This document shows positions 35,053 to 44,087 of a DNA stretch of 64,000 nt, piece after piece. Each line of letters opens with the position of its first letter. Position 1 is the first letter of the stretch. Source of the DNA: Serratia marcescens (GTDB taxonomy: Bacteria; Pseudomonadota; Gammaproteobacteria; Enterobacterales; Enterobacteriaceae). The notes under the pieces are model-generated. The model was not told where the DNA came from. It saw only the letters and a program-made list of their open reading frames with translations, and did no database searches. The position numbers were made by a program, and so were the translations under genes. Location: positions 4,092,001-4,156,000 of the forward strand of contig NZ_JARVZZ010000001.1 in the NCBI RefSeq assembly GCF_029846115.1. The letters run 5' to 3'.

Positions 35053-35682
35053 ATGCCAACGATCATCATGGATTCATGTAGCTATACCAGATTGGGTTTA
35101 ACCGACTATCTGACTTCGCATGGTGTGAAGAAACGCCATATTAATGCCATCGAGGACATTGACAGCCTGCACGAAAAATGCAGTAAGTTGAATCCCAGCC
35201 TGGTGTTTATTAACGAGGACTGCTTCATCCACGAAGCAAACGCCACCGAGCGAATAAAACGGGTGATTTCACTGCACCCGGATACGTTATTCTTCATCTT
35301 CATGGCCATTACCAACGTACATTTCGACGATTATTTATATGTTCGCAAGAACGTCATCATATCGTCAAAATCCATCAAACCAGAGACTATGAATCAGCTA
35401 CTTAGTCACTATCTCGAGAGAACGTCCCTCCGAACGGAGAAATCTTCTCTGGATCAAACGCCGGTAACGCTGAGCCAGACTGAATCGAACATGTTACGCA
35501 TGTGGATGTCCGGTCAAGGCACCATCCAGATATCAGACCAGATGCAAATAAAGGCCAAAACGGTCTCTTCCCACAAAGGAAACATCAAGCGGAAAATAAA
35601 AACGCACAACAAGCAGATCATTTACCACGTTGTTCGTTTGACCGATACCTTGACCAGTGGAATATTTGTCAATAGCCGTTGA
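35053..35682 (+). CDS. rcsA: capsule/colanic acid co-regulator RcsA
   Basis: A 209-residue LuxR-type regulator matching Escherichia RcsA (207) along its length: [38 protein letters not shown], and a C-terminal helix-turn-helix with [40 protein letters not shown] and [12 protein letters not shown]. It binds DNA as a heterodimer with RcsB at capsule and flagellar promoters and is a Lon substrate. GGGGG precedes the ATG. The neighbour DsrB is the same as in Escherichia. Confidence 0.95.
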   Translation: MPTIIMDSCSYTRLGLTDYLTSHGVKKRHINAIEDIDSLHEKCSKLNPSLVFINEDCFIHEANATERIKRVISLHPDTLFFIFMAITNVHFDDYLYVRKNVIISSKSIKPETMNQLLSHYLERTSLRTEKSSLDQTPVTLSQTESNMLRMWMSGQGTIQISDQMQIKAKTVSSHKGNIKRKIKTHNKQIIYHVVRLTDTLTSGIFVNSR

Positions 35683-35772
35683 ACCACAGAGAACGCCCCC
35701 ACTCTGTTTTGCCGGCCGTTAAATACCCGGTGATAATGTCATCTGGATATCAGGCGCCGAGACCCTTAAAAG

Positions 35773-35817
35773 AATACCTGCTGCGTTATCCCCCGCTAGC
35801 GCAGCGGGTATTTTTTT
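35773..35817 (+). terminator. rcsA terminator
   Basis: AATACCTGCTGCG and CGCAGCGGGTATT form a 13-bp stem (one mismatch) around a 14-base loop, followed by a run of seven T (35811-35817). It may also end a 3'-derived small RNA. Confidence 0.8.
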
Positions 35818-35900
35818 GCCGTCGATAAAAATAATCTTACCGCCATGAAATAATCTCAAAATGGACAATTTCATTAGCAAATTAATGAGATTAGCCGAAG

Positions 35901-36104
35901 TTACTGCCCATCGTGCTCGCGACAGAGCTCCACAAACGTGCCGTCACGGCTGTCGATTTCATTAAAAAACCATACGCCCGCCGGATAGTCGTCAAGAGAA
36001 ACCAGATACATGGTGCCTTCGTTGAACACCTCTACGGCCAGAATGACGCCTTCACGCCGCGGGCCGCCGTCTGTTTTTACCGTCACTCGATCGTTAACCT
36101 GCAT
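35901..36104 (-). CDS. dsrB: DsrB protein
   Basis: A 67-residue small protein close to Escherichia DsrB (62): [47 protein letters not shown]. All three blocks are conserved. The ATG at 36104 follows GGGGAACGG; an ATG at 36116 is possible. Its molecular role is unknown; it lies beside rcsA, as in Escherichia, where dsrA/rcsA control capsule. Confidence 0.85.
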   Translation of the reverse strand: MQVNDRVTVKTDGGPRREGVILAVEVFNEGTMYLVSLDDYPAGVWFFNEIDSRDGTFVELCREHDGQ

Positions 36105-36327
36105 ACCGTTCCCCATTATTTGCGATTGCCGTCAGTGTATTACAAAAGCGAGGGTAATGGACACCGCTCTAGCCCCGCCGGCCTCTGCTATCAGCGTAGC
36201 AGCCGCCTGGATTTTCACTTTCTTAACGGTTTGGCCGCAGAATCTTAAGCCGGCCTCGCGTAGCCTGTCTTCAGGCGTTTCCCCCCCAGAGAAGCGCTCG
36301 CAAATGAAGAAGTAACAAGGAACTTTT

Positions 36328-36353
36328 GCCCGCAGACTTGCGGGCTTTTTTTT
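36328..36353 (+). terminator. orphan terminator (possible sRNA end)
   Basis: GCCCGCA-GACT-TGCGGGC (36328-36345) with eight T after it. No plus-strand gene lies upstream within 600 bases except rcsA, which has its own terminator. Confidence 0.65.
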
Positions 36354-36382
36354 GCGCGCTGCCAAATGGCAGGCATAAAAAA

Positions 36383-36398
36383 ACCCGCCGCGGCGGGT
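36383..36398. terminator. bidirectional terminator of the cold-shock gene
   Basis: ACCCGCCG-CGGCGGGT inverted repeat flanked by A7 and T7, 27 bases after the csp stop codon. Confidence 0.85.
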
Positions 36399-36424
36399 TT
36401 TTTTCAATCAGCGCTAGACGCCAA

Positions 36425-36637
36425 TTAGATAGCGGTAACGTTAGCCGCAGATGGACCTTTCGCACCGTTCTCGATAGAGAACTGTACGTTCTGGCCTTCA
36501 GCCAGGGTCTTGAAGCCTTGATCCTGGATAGCAGAGAAGTGTACGAATACGTCTTTGCTGCCGTCTGCTGGGGTGATGAAACCAAAACCTTTAGCTTCGT
36601 TGAACCACTTCACTTGACCTTTGATCATGTTAGACAT
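36425..36637 (-). CDS. CspA-family cold-shock protein
   Basis: A 70-residue OB-fold RNA chaperone. [20 protein letters not shown] holds the RNP1 motif and [12 protein letters not shown] the RNP2 motif; the remainder ([20 protein letters not shown]) is the usual C-terminal part. It is closest to CspC/CspE-type proteins of Escherichia but the exact paralogue is unclear. The long untranslated region upstream (beyond 36638) fits cold-shock regulation. Confidence 0.93.
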   Translation of the reverse strand: MSNMIKGQVKWFNEAKGFGFITPADGSKDVFVHFSAIQDQGFKTLAEGQNVQFSIENGAKGPSAANVTAI

Positions 36638-37014
36638 GTCTAATTTCCTTCAATAATAAATGTAAGCCGCCATGGGCGAGGTAGCCGGTCATCAGTTACT
36701 TATGGAGGCACTGGAAAGGAAATTCGTCAGAGAAGGGCTATCCGGGATAACGCTTTAAATTTGAACTACTTTACTCAAAATGTCGTGCATAAATAGGTCT
36801 GTACCACAGGCCGACATCATTAACTCATGAGCGAGCGGCAATAGCAACCTTTTTCGCCGTGACGGGACGCTAATCTCGGCTAAACGCGCAGGATTTGACC
36901 CTGTCTACCGTTCGAGGCGCCGCCTGGCTCACCCGTAACGCCCAAGGCAAATGATAGTAATTCTCGTTCTGCTGTTTTATAGTTGCCTGACGAAATCATT
37001 CAGGGAGATTCACC
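36638..37014. other. csp leader and upstream region of the Pro-rich gene
   Basis: Contains the minus-strand 5' untranslated region of the cold-shock gene and, on the plus strand, a Fur-like sequence (36947-36965). No further gene is seen. Confidence 0.5.
36947..36965 (+). promoter_or_regulatory. Fur-like box upstream of the Pro-rich secreted protein
   Basis: GCAAATGATAGTAATTCTC agrees with the 19-bp Fur consensus at 14 positions, 50 bases before the gene at 37015. Confidence 0.45.
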
Positions 37015-37392
37015 ATGCCGAGATGGCTTACATTACCGGCTGCCAGCGCCGCCGCCCTGCTGGCCTTTGCCGCTTACAGCGCTCCCCAGAGTGCACTGGA
37101 ACTCAATTATCAAGCCCCCGAGCCCAGCGTGGCTCCCGCGCCCAAACCGCCAGCCCCTTCAGGGCCGGCCCCCAAAGCGGAAAAACCGCCGATTGCCTGG
37201 GCAGAGGCGAGAGATAAAAGCGGTTTTCGCGTCGATATCGAGTGCGATCATCCAGGCTGCAGCAAACCGCGCGCCAAACCTTATCCCGCATATGAAGGCC
37301 CGGTGAAGAAAACCGATCGCCGCCGTCAGTCTGATCCTTATTCCACCAATCAGGATCCCGATTACAACATTCAGCTGGGCTATGAGTGGTAG
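37015..37392 (+). CDS. small Pro-rich exported protein
   Basis: A 125-residue protein with an N-terminal signal sequence (LPAASAAALLAFAAYSAPQS), then a Pro/Ala/Lys-rich stretch (APAPKPPAPSGPAPKAEKPP), a short middle part with two Cys (DIECDHPGCSKPRAK) and a polar end (DPDYNIQLGYEW). GGGAG precedes the ATG. It probably works in the periplasm or envelope. I do not recognise the family. A Fur-like box lies upstream and the terminator downstream. Confidence 0.6.
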   Translation: MPRWLTLPAASAAALLAFAAYSAPQSALELNYQAPEPSVAPAPKPPAPSGPAPKAEKPPIAWAEARDKSGFRVDIECDHPGCSKPRAKPYPAYEGPVKKTDRRRQSDPYSTNQDPDYNIQLGYEW

Positions 37393-37505
37393 TGGCGCTT
37401 TCGGAGTAATACCTATATCAGCCTCCTTTGCCGCTGCATAGAATATGCCTTAGTTCACCACTCCTCCTGGTGTTGAACACAACAAGCTGTGTTGCAAATC
37501 TTTAT

Positions 37506-37530
37506 GCGCCTCCCTATAGGCGCTTTTTTT
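37506..37530 (+). terminator. terminator after the Pro-rich gene
   Basis: GCGCC-TCCCTATA-GGCGC hairpin followed by eight T. Confidence 0.7.
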
Positions 37531-37639
37531 TGGTCCCTCCCTCAACGCGTCTTCCGATTACAGATTGCTCTCATTGCCCCACAAAGTGATGAATGTCACA
37601 AATACGCCTCCTTGCCATTCTTATTCGGAGGTAACGTTC

Positions 37640-37756
37640 ATGGCCACAGGATCCCTTGCCCTCCTGGCCGTCTTGGCCGGCATTGCGGGTTTCGCCCTCT
37701 ACAAACATTTAAAATCTCAGAAAAAAAGCACACTCGTCCGCCCGTACGATCGGTAA
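37640..37756 (+). CDS. 38-residue single-span membrane protein
   Basis: MATGSLALLAVLAGIAGFAL, one hydrophobic helix, then a positively charged end (KHLKSQKKSTLVRPYDR), a Nin/Cout-like topology. GGAGG precedes the ATG at 37640 at good spacing, which makes translation likely. No family recognised. Confidence 0.5.
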   Translation: MATGSLALLAVLAGIAGFALYKHLKSQKKSTLVRPYDR

Positions 37757-37902
37757 CCGGCAACGCGCTTTCACCGCGAGGGCCCGGCACATCGCGCGCC
37801 GTGCCTTTGCGGACTGTCATGCTTTCATCACAAAATTGTCACATTATGGCCATATGATAATTCGCGTTTATCCGCTCTGGCTTAACACCAAGGATTTCGC
37901 CC

Positions 37903-38112
37903 ATGACCATAATTAAAGCTGCAAACCATCAGGAAGCAGAAAAACTCATCCGCGCCGGCACCGCCAAGAAAATCGAACTGGCCTACGACATCGGCAGCGA
38001 CGACTTCTTCCAGCTTGCCAGCCTGTGGTGCGATAAAGGCGCCAAGATTTCCAAAGGAAAAGAACACTTCATCGTCTCGTTGAAAGGGTTCCGCATCCCG
38101 CCTAACGATTGA
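37903..38112 (+). CDS. small soluble protein of unknown function
   Basis: A 69-residue protein (MTIIKAANHQEAEKLIRAGT, then SDDFFQLASLWCDKGAKISK) with mixed helix and strand character. The start has a moderate ribosome-binding site. It is preceded by a stretch resembling a promoter (TTGTCACATTATGGCCATATGATAA). It looks like a true enterobacterial small protein but I do not recognise it. Confidence 0.55.
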   Translation: MTIIKAANHQEAEKLIRAGTAKKIELAYDIGSDDFFQLASLWCDKGAKISKGKEHFIVSLKGFRIPPND

Positions 38113-38265
38113 TACCCTGCCGCCCATCGCGGCGGCTTCGCCCCTTCCTCGTAAAACCGCTCTATTCGACCACGCGCGCCTCATTCGATTTCGCTAAGCT
38201 AAGAGCAGACTTTATTGCGGACGTTTTGCCCGATCGCCACGTCCGCCACGATGAGGAGAGTAACC

Positions 38266-39273
38266 ATGTCAACAAATGCAGCGCTGCCCGGTACGATGAA
38301 AGCGATTGAAATCAGCCAGCCGGGCGCCCCCGAAGTTCTGGTCGTTACCGAACGTCCGGTACCCGTACCACAGGCAGGCGAACTGCTGGTGAAAATCGCC
38401 GCCGCCGGCGTTAACCGCCCCGACGTGCTGCAGCGCCAGGGAAACTATGCGCCGCCGCCCGGCGCCTCGGATATCCCCGGCCTGGAAATCGCCGGCGAAG
38501 TGGTGGCTATCGGTGAAGGGGTGACCCACTTCGCGCCCGGCGATCGGGTTTGTGCCCTCATCGCCGGCGGTGGTTATGCGCAATACTGCACTGTGCATGA
38601 AAGCAATGCACTGCCGGTACCGGCAGGTCTGAGCCTGACCGAAGCCGCCGCGCTGCCGGAAACCTTCTTTACCGTCTGGGTCAACGTGTTCCAGCGCGGT
38701 CACCTCAAGGCCGGCGAGACCGTGTTGATCCATGGCGGCACCTCCGGTATCGGCACGGTCGCCACCATGCTGGCGAAGGCCTTCTGCGCCCAGGTGATCA
38801 CCACCGTCGGATCCGAAGAGAAACGTCAGGCCAGCCTGGCGCTGGGCGCCGACGTGGCGATTAACTACCGCAGCGAAGACTTTGTCGCACGCACCAAAGA
38901 CGCCACCAACGGCAAAGGTGCCGACGTGATCGTCGACCTGATCGCCGGCGATTATGTAGCCAAAAACTATCAGGCTGCGGCGATGGAAGGCCGCATCGTG
39001 CAAATCGGCACGCAAAACGGCGTGGTGAAAGAGCTCAATCTGATGCCGCTGCTGTTGAAACGCCTGACCCATACCGGTTCGACGCTACGTTCGCGCAGCG
39101 TGGCGGACAAAGCGCAGATTGCCGCCGAGCTGCGCGAGAAGGTTTGGCCGCTGCTGGAACGCGGCGTGCTGAAACCGCAAATTTTTAAAACCTTCCCGCT
39201 TGAGCAGGCCGCCGCCGCGCATACGCTGATGGAGTCCAGCGAGCACATCGGCAAGATCATGCTGACGTTCTGA
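38266..39273 (+). CDS. NAD(P)H:quinone oxidoreductase, zinc-independent MDR family (PIG3-like)
   Basis: A 335-residue medium-chain reductase. LVKIAAAGVNRPDVLQRQGN and PGASDIPGLEIAGEVVAIGE are the N-terminal catalytic domain, VLIHGGTSGIGTVATMLAKA the nucleotide-binding Rossmann motif (Ala/Gly-rich), and GADVIVDLIAGDYVAKNYQA, GRIVQIGTQNG the later conserved blocks. It lacks the zinc ligands of alcohol dehydrogenases. Members reduce quinones with NADPH. Start 38266 follows GAGGAGAG. Confidence 0.88.
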   Translation: MSTNAALPGTMKAIEISQPGAPEVLVVTERPVPVPQAGELLVKIAAAGVNRPDVLQRQGNYAPPPGASDIPGLEIAGEVVAIGEGVTHFAPGDRVCALIAGGGYAQYCTVHESNALPVPAGLSLTEAAALPETFFTVWVNVFQRGHLKAGETVLIHGGTSGIGTVATMLAKAFCAQVITTVGSEEKRQASLALGADVAINYRSEDFVARTKDATNGKGADVIVDLIAGDYVAKNYQAAAMEGRIVQIGTQNGVVKELNLMPLLLKRLTHTGSTLRSRSVADKAQIAAELREKVWPLLERGVLKPQIFKTFPLEQAAAAHTLMESSEHIGKIMLTF

Positions 39274-39317
39274 GGCCATTCCCCGCGGTCTGCGCTGCGG
39301 GGAAACCGATGCCACGC

Positions 39318-40370
39318 TCAGGGGATGATGCCGCGACGGCGGAACTCATCGAACAGCGAGAAAAGCATGGCTTCGGTTTCGACGAACTGATGGAAACCGA
39401 AGCGCCGCGCCTTGCTGCCGTCCGCGAACATGTCATAGTCCCAGGAAAAGACGAAATCGGCGAAACGCCAGCCGGCCACCGCGCGATAGTCCGGCTCGGC
39501 CAATTGGTGCCGTTGCACCAGCTCCCGCCACAGCGGCGCTTTGTCCGCCATCATGCTCTCTAGCGGCATCGGCAGCGGCGGTGCACATTCCAGCCCAAAG
39601 TAAGCGGCGATTTTCGGCCACATCTCGCTCCAGCGAAACAGATCGCCGTTATTGATATTAAACGCCTGATTGGCCGCCGCCGGTTCGGTCGCCGCCCACA
39701 GCGTGGCACGCGCCAACAGCCCGGCGTCGGTCATTTCCAGCAGGCTGTGATAAGCGCCCGGCTTGCCGGGGAAACGCAACGGCAGCCCAAGCGCTTTACT
39801 GATCGATGCATAAACCGCGATACTTAACGCCAGGTTCATCGGATTGCCAAGGGAGAAGCCTCCCACCACGCTCGGGCGAATGGCGCTCCAACGCCAACGT
39901 TTGCCGGCCTGCCGCTGCGCCAGATACTGCTGCTGCGCCACGTTAAACTCCGGTGGCATATGCCCGGCGTCGCTTTCGCGCGCCGGCGTTTTAAACGGCC
40001 CCAAATGTGCGCCATACACCTTATAGCCCTGCATCAAACTGATGTGCTCCAACGCCGGTGCGGTCGGCTCCAGCCCCTCGACGACGTGCTGCAACATCTG
40101 CAGATTCGGCGCCACCAGCCCCGCCCAGTCCGGCGCATCCTGATAGGCGGCATAGAAAACGTGACTCACCGCGCTCAGCGGCCGCAGCGCGTCGCGCGTC
40201 GCCGCCGCATCCAGCAGATCAACCTGAAGGTGGCGCACTCCCGGTGCCGGTTCCCCACCCCGACGCGAGACGCCCACCACTTGCCAGCCCTGGCCGGTCA
40301 GCTCCTCAATCAATCGGCGCCCAATCACGCCATTGGCGCCGATCACCAATGCCTGTCGCTTTGTATTCAT
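39318..40370 (-). CDS. SDR-family oxidoreductase of the PRISE type
   Basis: A 350-residue extended SDR. The Rossmann motif ALVIGANGVIGRRLIEELTG is near the start, VSRRGG follows, and ISLMQGYKVYGAHLGPFKTP with the Tyr/Lys pair matches progesterone-5-beta-reductase/iridoid-synthase-like (PRISE) proteins, which reduce enones. It has an open, hydrophobic substrate half (RPSVVGGFSLGNPMNLALSI). The substrate is unknown. It is divergent from a LysR gene with about 110 bases between starts; the gap contains a TTAGTG ... CACTAA dyad (40412-40417, 40442-40447). Confidence 0.8.
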   Translation of the reverse strand: MNTKRQALVIGANGVIGRRLIEELTGQGWQVVGVSRRGGEPAPGVRHLQVDLLDAAATRDALRPLSAVSHVFYAAYQDAPDWAGLVAPNLQMLQHVVEGLEPTAPALEHISLMQGYKVYGAHLGPFKTPARESDAGHMPPEFNVAQQQYLAQRQAGKRWRWSAIRPSVVGGFSLGNPMNLALSIAVYASISKALGLPLRFPGKPGAYHSLLEMTDAGLLARATLWAATEPAAANQAFNINNGDLFRWSEMWPKIAAYFGLECAPPLPMPLESMMADKAPLWRELVQRHQLAEPDYRAVAGWRFADFVFSWDYDMFADGSKARRFGFHQFVETEAMLFSLFDEFRRRGIIP

Positions 40371-40480
40371 CTTGCCACTCCTCAGGTTGTCGATGCCCTG
40401 AGTGTTATTGATTAGTGATACTTGCGGTAGAAGAGGCTTTCCACTAACACTTATAAGAAAAATCTATAGGCAAGATCGAC

Positions 40481-41413
40481 ATGGATAAGCTGAACGCAAT
40501 GAAAACCTTTATGCGGGTGGCGGAACTGGGCAGCCTGTCGGCCGCCGCTCGCGATCTGCGTTTGACGCAGCCGGCGGTCAGTCAGCAAATCGCCGGCCTG
40601 GAGCAGCAACTGGGGGCCCAACTGCTGTTTCGCAGCACACGGGCGGTCACCCTGACCGATGCCGGCAGCGGTTATTATCAGCGCCTCAAACCGATTCTGA
40701 CGGCGGTCGACGAAGCGGAAGATGCACTGCACGGCCTGCACCACCAGTTGCAGGGCAATCTGCGCATTCACGCCCCGACCGGGTTCGGGCAGTTGCACGT
40801 CACACCGCTGGCCATCGCTTTCCAGCAACGTCATCCGAACCTCGTCATCGAGCTGCTGCTGGACGATCGGCGCGCCGACGTGATCGGCGAAGGCATCGAC
40901 GTGGCGCTGCGCTTCGGTGAACTGCATGCGCCCGGCATGGTGGCGAAACGTTTGGGCGAGCTGCAACGCCTGCTGGTGGCGTCTCCGGCCTATCTGGCCA
41001 AGCATGGCGAGCCACGTTCGCCGGCGGAGCTGGCTAAACATGCGCACATTCGTTACAGCGGTTTGAACGACGGCGATACGCTTACCCTGTTCGGCCCACA
41101 CGGCCTCGAGGTGGTGGCGCTGCGGCCCACGTTCCGCGCCAACAATACGCTATCGCTGCTGGCCGCCATTGAGGCTGGGGCCGGTATCGGCGGCGCTCAA
41201 CGGCCTTTAATCGCCGAGCAGCTGGCGACGGGGGCGCTGGTGCCCGTCTTGCCGGAATACCGCTACCCGCCCATGGCGCTGCACGCGGTCTATCCCGCCT
41301 TACGATTTATTCCGGAGAAAGTGCGCGCCTGGGTGGCGCATCTGCAGCAGGCGTTGACGGCGATCGAGGGAATTAGCGGAGTGAATGCCCCCGGCCAGAC
41401 GCCGGGAGCATGA
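40481..41413 (+). CDS. LysR-family transcriptional regulator
   Basis: A 310-residue LysR regulator. MKTFMRVAELGSLSAAARDL and RLTQPAVSQQIAGLEQQLGA (about residues 6-46) form the winged helix-turn-helix, LLFRSTRAVTLTDAG the linker, and the rest the inducer domain (GNLRIHAPTGFGQLHVTPLA). It is divergent from the PRISE-type reductase, which is its likely target. Confidence 0.9.
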   Translation: MDKLNAMKTFMRVAELGSLSAAARDLRLTQPAVSQQIAGLEQQLGAQLLFRSTRAVTLTDAGSGYYQRLKPILTAVDEAEDALHGLHHQLQGNLRIHAPTGFGQLHVTPLAIAFQQRHPNLVIELLLDDRRADVIGEGIDVALRFGELHAPGMVAKRLGELQRLLVASPAYLAKHGEPRSPAELAKHAHIRYSGLNDGDTLTLFGPHGLEVVALRPTFRANNTLSLLAAIEAGAGIGGAQRPLIAEQLATGALVPVLPEYRYPPMALHAVYPALRFIPEKVRAWVAHLQQALTAIEGISGVNAPGQTPGA

Positions 41414-41416
41414 ACG

Positions 41417-41806
41417 TTATTTGAACAGCTTACCGACCATGTCGCCCAGTTCGTTGCTGTCTTGCTGCACTTCACCGTTTGGCGAGGCGGCATCCGCGAC
41501 CGATGGCAAGAACTGTGCAATGGTGCTGGACGCCTGCGCAGGATCGATGCCCAGTTTTTCAGCCAGTTGATTGATCGCGTCGCTACCCAACGCCTGCTGC
41601 ACATGATCGCCGGTAATCGGCTGATTTTCGCCATTGCCGAGCCAGGAACCAACGATATCACCGAACTGCCCCTGACGGAATTTGTCCAAAATGGCCTGCA
41701 GGCCGCCTTGTTGCTCGACCCACTGCATAATGGCGATGTAGTCGATGCCTTTACCATTGGCGCCGCCGCCCAGAATGTTACCCAATACGCTATCGAACAG
41801 ACCCAT
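41417..41806 (-). CDS. YidB-like DUF937 protein
   Basis: A 129-residue protein beginning MGLFDSVLGNILGGGANGKG with repeated short amphipathic helices (ILDKFRQGQFGDIVGSWLG, GSDAINQLAEKLGID), typical of YidB/DUF937. Function is unknown. It lies 3 bases from the convergent LysR end. Confidence 0.75.
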   Translation of the reverse strand: MGLFDSVLGNILGGGANGKGIDYIAIMQWVEQQGGLQAILDKFRQGQFGDIVGSWLGNGENQPITGDHVQQALGSDAINQLAEKLGIDPAQASSTIAQFLPSVADAASPNGEVQQDSNELGDMVGKLFK

Positions 41807-41901
41807 GATATTCCCCTTTCAGCAGGTACGGTCTGTGCCGCACCGCCGGATTGATTTCACGAAAAAGGGCCGCCGCGGCGACCCTGTTGAGCAACGGCTG
41901 C

Positions 41902-42150
41902 TTAGCCTTTGATCTTCCTGTAGACAAAAAGCACCACCAGGGCACCGATTACCGCCACCACAAAGCTGCCCAGGTTAAAACCGTCAACGCGGCCCATACC
42001 GAAGAAGGTGCTGATATAGCCGCCGACGACGGCGCCCACGATCCCCAATATAGCGGTCACAATAAAGCCGCCGCCGTCTTTGCCCGGCATAATCCACTTG
42101 GCCAAGATACCGGCGATTAAACCAAAAATGATCCAGGAAATGATGCCCAT
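41902..42150 (-). CDS. GlsB/YeaQ/YmgE-family small membrane protein
   Basis: An 82-residue protein with three hydrophobic segments and glycine-rich core: SWIIFGLIAGILAKWIMPG, GGFIVTAILGIVGAVVGGYI, FNLGSFVVAVIGALVVLFVY. This pattern is the transglycosylase-associated (GlsB/YeaQ/YmgE) family, linked to stress conditions. The ATG at 42150 follows GGGAGAG. Confidence 0.8.
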   Translation of the reverse strand: MGIISWIIFGLIAGILAKWIMPGKDGGGFIVTAILGIVGAVVGGYISTFFGMGRVDGFNLGSFVVAVIGALVVLFVYRKIKG

Positions 42151-42164
42151 CTTTACTCTCCCTA

Positions 42165-42362
42165 TTACCTTTTGCCTAACAGAAATCCTATTACCAGGCC
42201 CACGACGGCACCGGCGCCTATCCCCGCCCAAGGGTGATCCTTGAGGCAGGCACATGATTGCTCGAGCGCTGCTTTTACACCGCTGCTCACTTCGCAGGCG
42301 GTGGTTTTCACGTAGTCGCTCGGTTGCTCAACACCGTTTAGATCGTCATTTTCATATGACAT
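42165..42362 (-). CDS. YqjD/ElaB-like membrane-anchored protein (DUF883)
   Basis: A 65-residue protein with a polar helical first part and a C-terminal anchor DHPWAGIGAGAVVGLVIGFLL preceded by the conserved HPW motif. The same layout occurs in ElaB, YgaM and YqjD, which tether ribosomes to the inner membrane in stationary phase. It is shorter than the roughly 100-residue Escherichia members, with a shortened first half and two Cys (EQSCACLK). It lies 14 bases upstream of the GlsB-like gene on the same strand, so these are probably one operon. Confidence 0.7.
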   Translation of the reverse strand: MSYENDDLNGVEQPSDYVKTTACEVSSGVKAALEQSCACLKDHPWAGIGAGAVVGLVIGFLLGKR

Positions 42363-42641
42363 GTCAAATCCTTACAGACCAACCCTCTGAGAATCTCGTC
42401 ACATGTTTCGCGCCAGGCGTCGTCCGCTCCGCGATCTTGCTCTGGGCAACCTGCCCGCTGCCGCTCAATGCGGAGGCGTCCGGCGGCAAACGCACAACTT
42501 CACACTATGACTATAGTAAAAAATCAGCGGTTTACCCATTTCCGTCCGTCTGAATTTCACCGTGCAAAAAATGATCTGTTTTCATCGCGCTGTCATCTCA
42601 CAAGGCTAAACTTTAAACATATCCTCCTGGAGGAAACGCCG

Positions 42642-42731
42642 ATGTTCAATGCACCTTTTGTCTTGATTCTCGAGCTACTGTACGCACTGGCCGCCGTTTG
42701 GGACGGTTCCGCCGCGTTACTGTTTCATTAA
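42642..42731 (+). CDS. 29-residue hydrophobic small protein
   Basis: MFNAPFVLILELLYALAAVW, ending DGSAALLFH. CTGGAGGAAACGCCG gives a strong ribosome-binding sequence. It could be a small membrane peptide. No family recognised; weak. Confidence 0.4.
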   Translation: MFNAPFVLILELLYALAAVWDGSAALLFH

Positions 42732-42990
42732 GGTTACATAGCAGTTGTCACTTTTGCGATGTGCTTAATTGTGTCTTTATTTTTCAATTTCGTCAGCCGG
42801 TTGAAATAGCGGGAAATACCCTCCCTTTCCTCGGTAAAAATCCTATCTCACTCCGTTTTTCGCCTGCGCTTAAATAAAGTGTAAGAAAAGCATTAATGGA
42901 AAATCCTATTTAGCACAAAATGCTCTATCATTCGCCTTATAACAACGTGGGTTAAGGTCCCATTGGGAAAGAAAAGGAATCACAGGAAAA

Positions 42991-43911
42991 ATGTTTTCTA
43001 ACCAACGCTTTGAGCGCGAATTCTTGCGCCCTCGTTATTGGTTGCTCTGGATAGGGCTGGGAATACTCTATCTCTTGGTATTACTGCCTTACCCGCTCAT
43101 TTATCGACTCGGACACGGCCTTGGCAGAATAGCCATGCGCCTGATGAAACGCCGGGTAAAAATAGCGCGCCGCAATTTAGCACTCTGCTTCCCCGCAATG
43201 CCCGCCGCCGAGCGCGAGGCGCTGATCGTCAAAAATTTTGAGTCCGTCGGCATGGGCCTGTTCGAAGTCGGCATGGCTTGGTTCTGGCCCGACTGGCGCA
43301 TCGCCCGCTGGTTCAAAGTGAGCGGCATGGAAAACATGCGGCTGGCGCGCCAGGACGGCAAAGGCGTTCTGCTGATCGGTCTGCATTTCCTGACGCTGGA
43401 ACTGGGCGCACGCATTTTCGGCATGCAAAACCCCGGCATCGGCGTGCATCGCCCGCACAACAACAGGCTGATGGAGTGGGTACAGACCCGCGGCCGGCTG
43501 CGCTCGAATAAATTCATGATCGATCGTAAAGATATCAAAGGCATGATCCGCAACCTGAAACAGGGCGAAATCCTGTGGTACGCGCCGGATCACGATTATG
43601 GGCCGCAAAGCAGCGTGTTCGCACCGTTCTTCGCGGTGGAAAACGCTGCCACGACCACCGGTACCGTTATCCTGGCGCGCCTGGGGCGGCCGTCGATCGT
43701 GCCTTTCGTGCCGCGCCGCCTGCCAAATGCGCAGGGCTATGAGCTGATCGTGCAGCCGCCGCTGACGGACTTCCCGCTGGATGATGAAACGCGCGCGGCG
43801 GCCAAGATGAACCGCGTGGTGGAAGAACAGGTGCTGCTGGCCCCCGACCAATATATGTGGCTGCACCGCCGCTTTAAAACCCGCCCACCCGGCGAACCTT
43901 CGCTGTATTAA
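42991..43911 (+). CDS. lpxP: LpxL/LpxP-type lipid A acyltransferase
   Basis: A 306-residue late acyltransferase of lipid A synthesis. [19 protein letters not shown] is the membrane anchor, [12 protein letters not shown] the HX4E catalytic motif (about residue 130), and [40 protein letters not shown] the conserved substrate blocks. Length and [12 protein letters not shown] end match LpxP (palmitoleoyl, cold-induced) and LpxL; the distinction is not certain. It acts at the inner face of the cytoplasmic membrane. Confidence 0.85.
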   Translation: MFSNQRFEREFLRPRYWLLWIGLGILYLLVLLPYPLIYRLGHGLGRIAMRLMKRRVKIARRNLALCFPAMPAAEREALIVKNFESVGMGLFEVGMAWFWPDWRIARWFKVSGMENMRLARQDGKGVLLIGLHFLTLELGARIFGMQNPGIGVHRPHNNRLMEWVQTRGRLRSNKFMIDRKDIKGMIRNLKQGEILWYAPDHDYGPQSSVFAPFFAVENAATTTGTVILARLGRPSIVPFVPRRLPNAQGYELIVQPPLTDFPLDDETRAAAKMNRVVEEQVLLAPDQYMWLHRRFKTRPPGEPSLY

Positions 43912-44087
43912 CCGCCTTCGCGCCTTCGCCCGTCACGCCGCCGGCGAAGGCGCTCGCCTCGCACAAGCATTCTGCGTCAGGGGAACTACACTAATAAGTC
44001 ACCGACGGCAATTATTGCCGCCAGCAACCATTTCTTCCTGCTCGAGGGCCGGTCGTTGCCTGTCGGGCCACAACCGAGGTCAATGTC

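Larger units (their letters stand above)
36105..36424. other. intergenic region with orphan terminator
   Basis: No gene is visible. A plus-strand terminator (36328-36353) ends a transcript that has no evident ORF, so a small RNA from about 36130 is possible. The csp terminator lies at its right edge. Confidence 0.4.

Noticed and set aside
34916..35101. 61-residue ORF running into rcsA
   Set aside because: Overlaps the rcsA start in another frame and covers its promoter; composition is poor.
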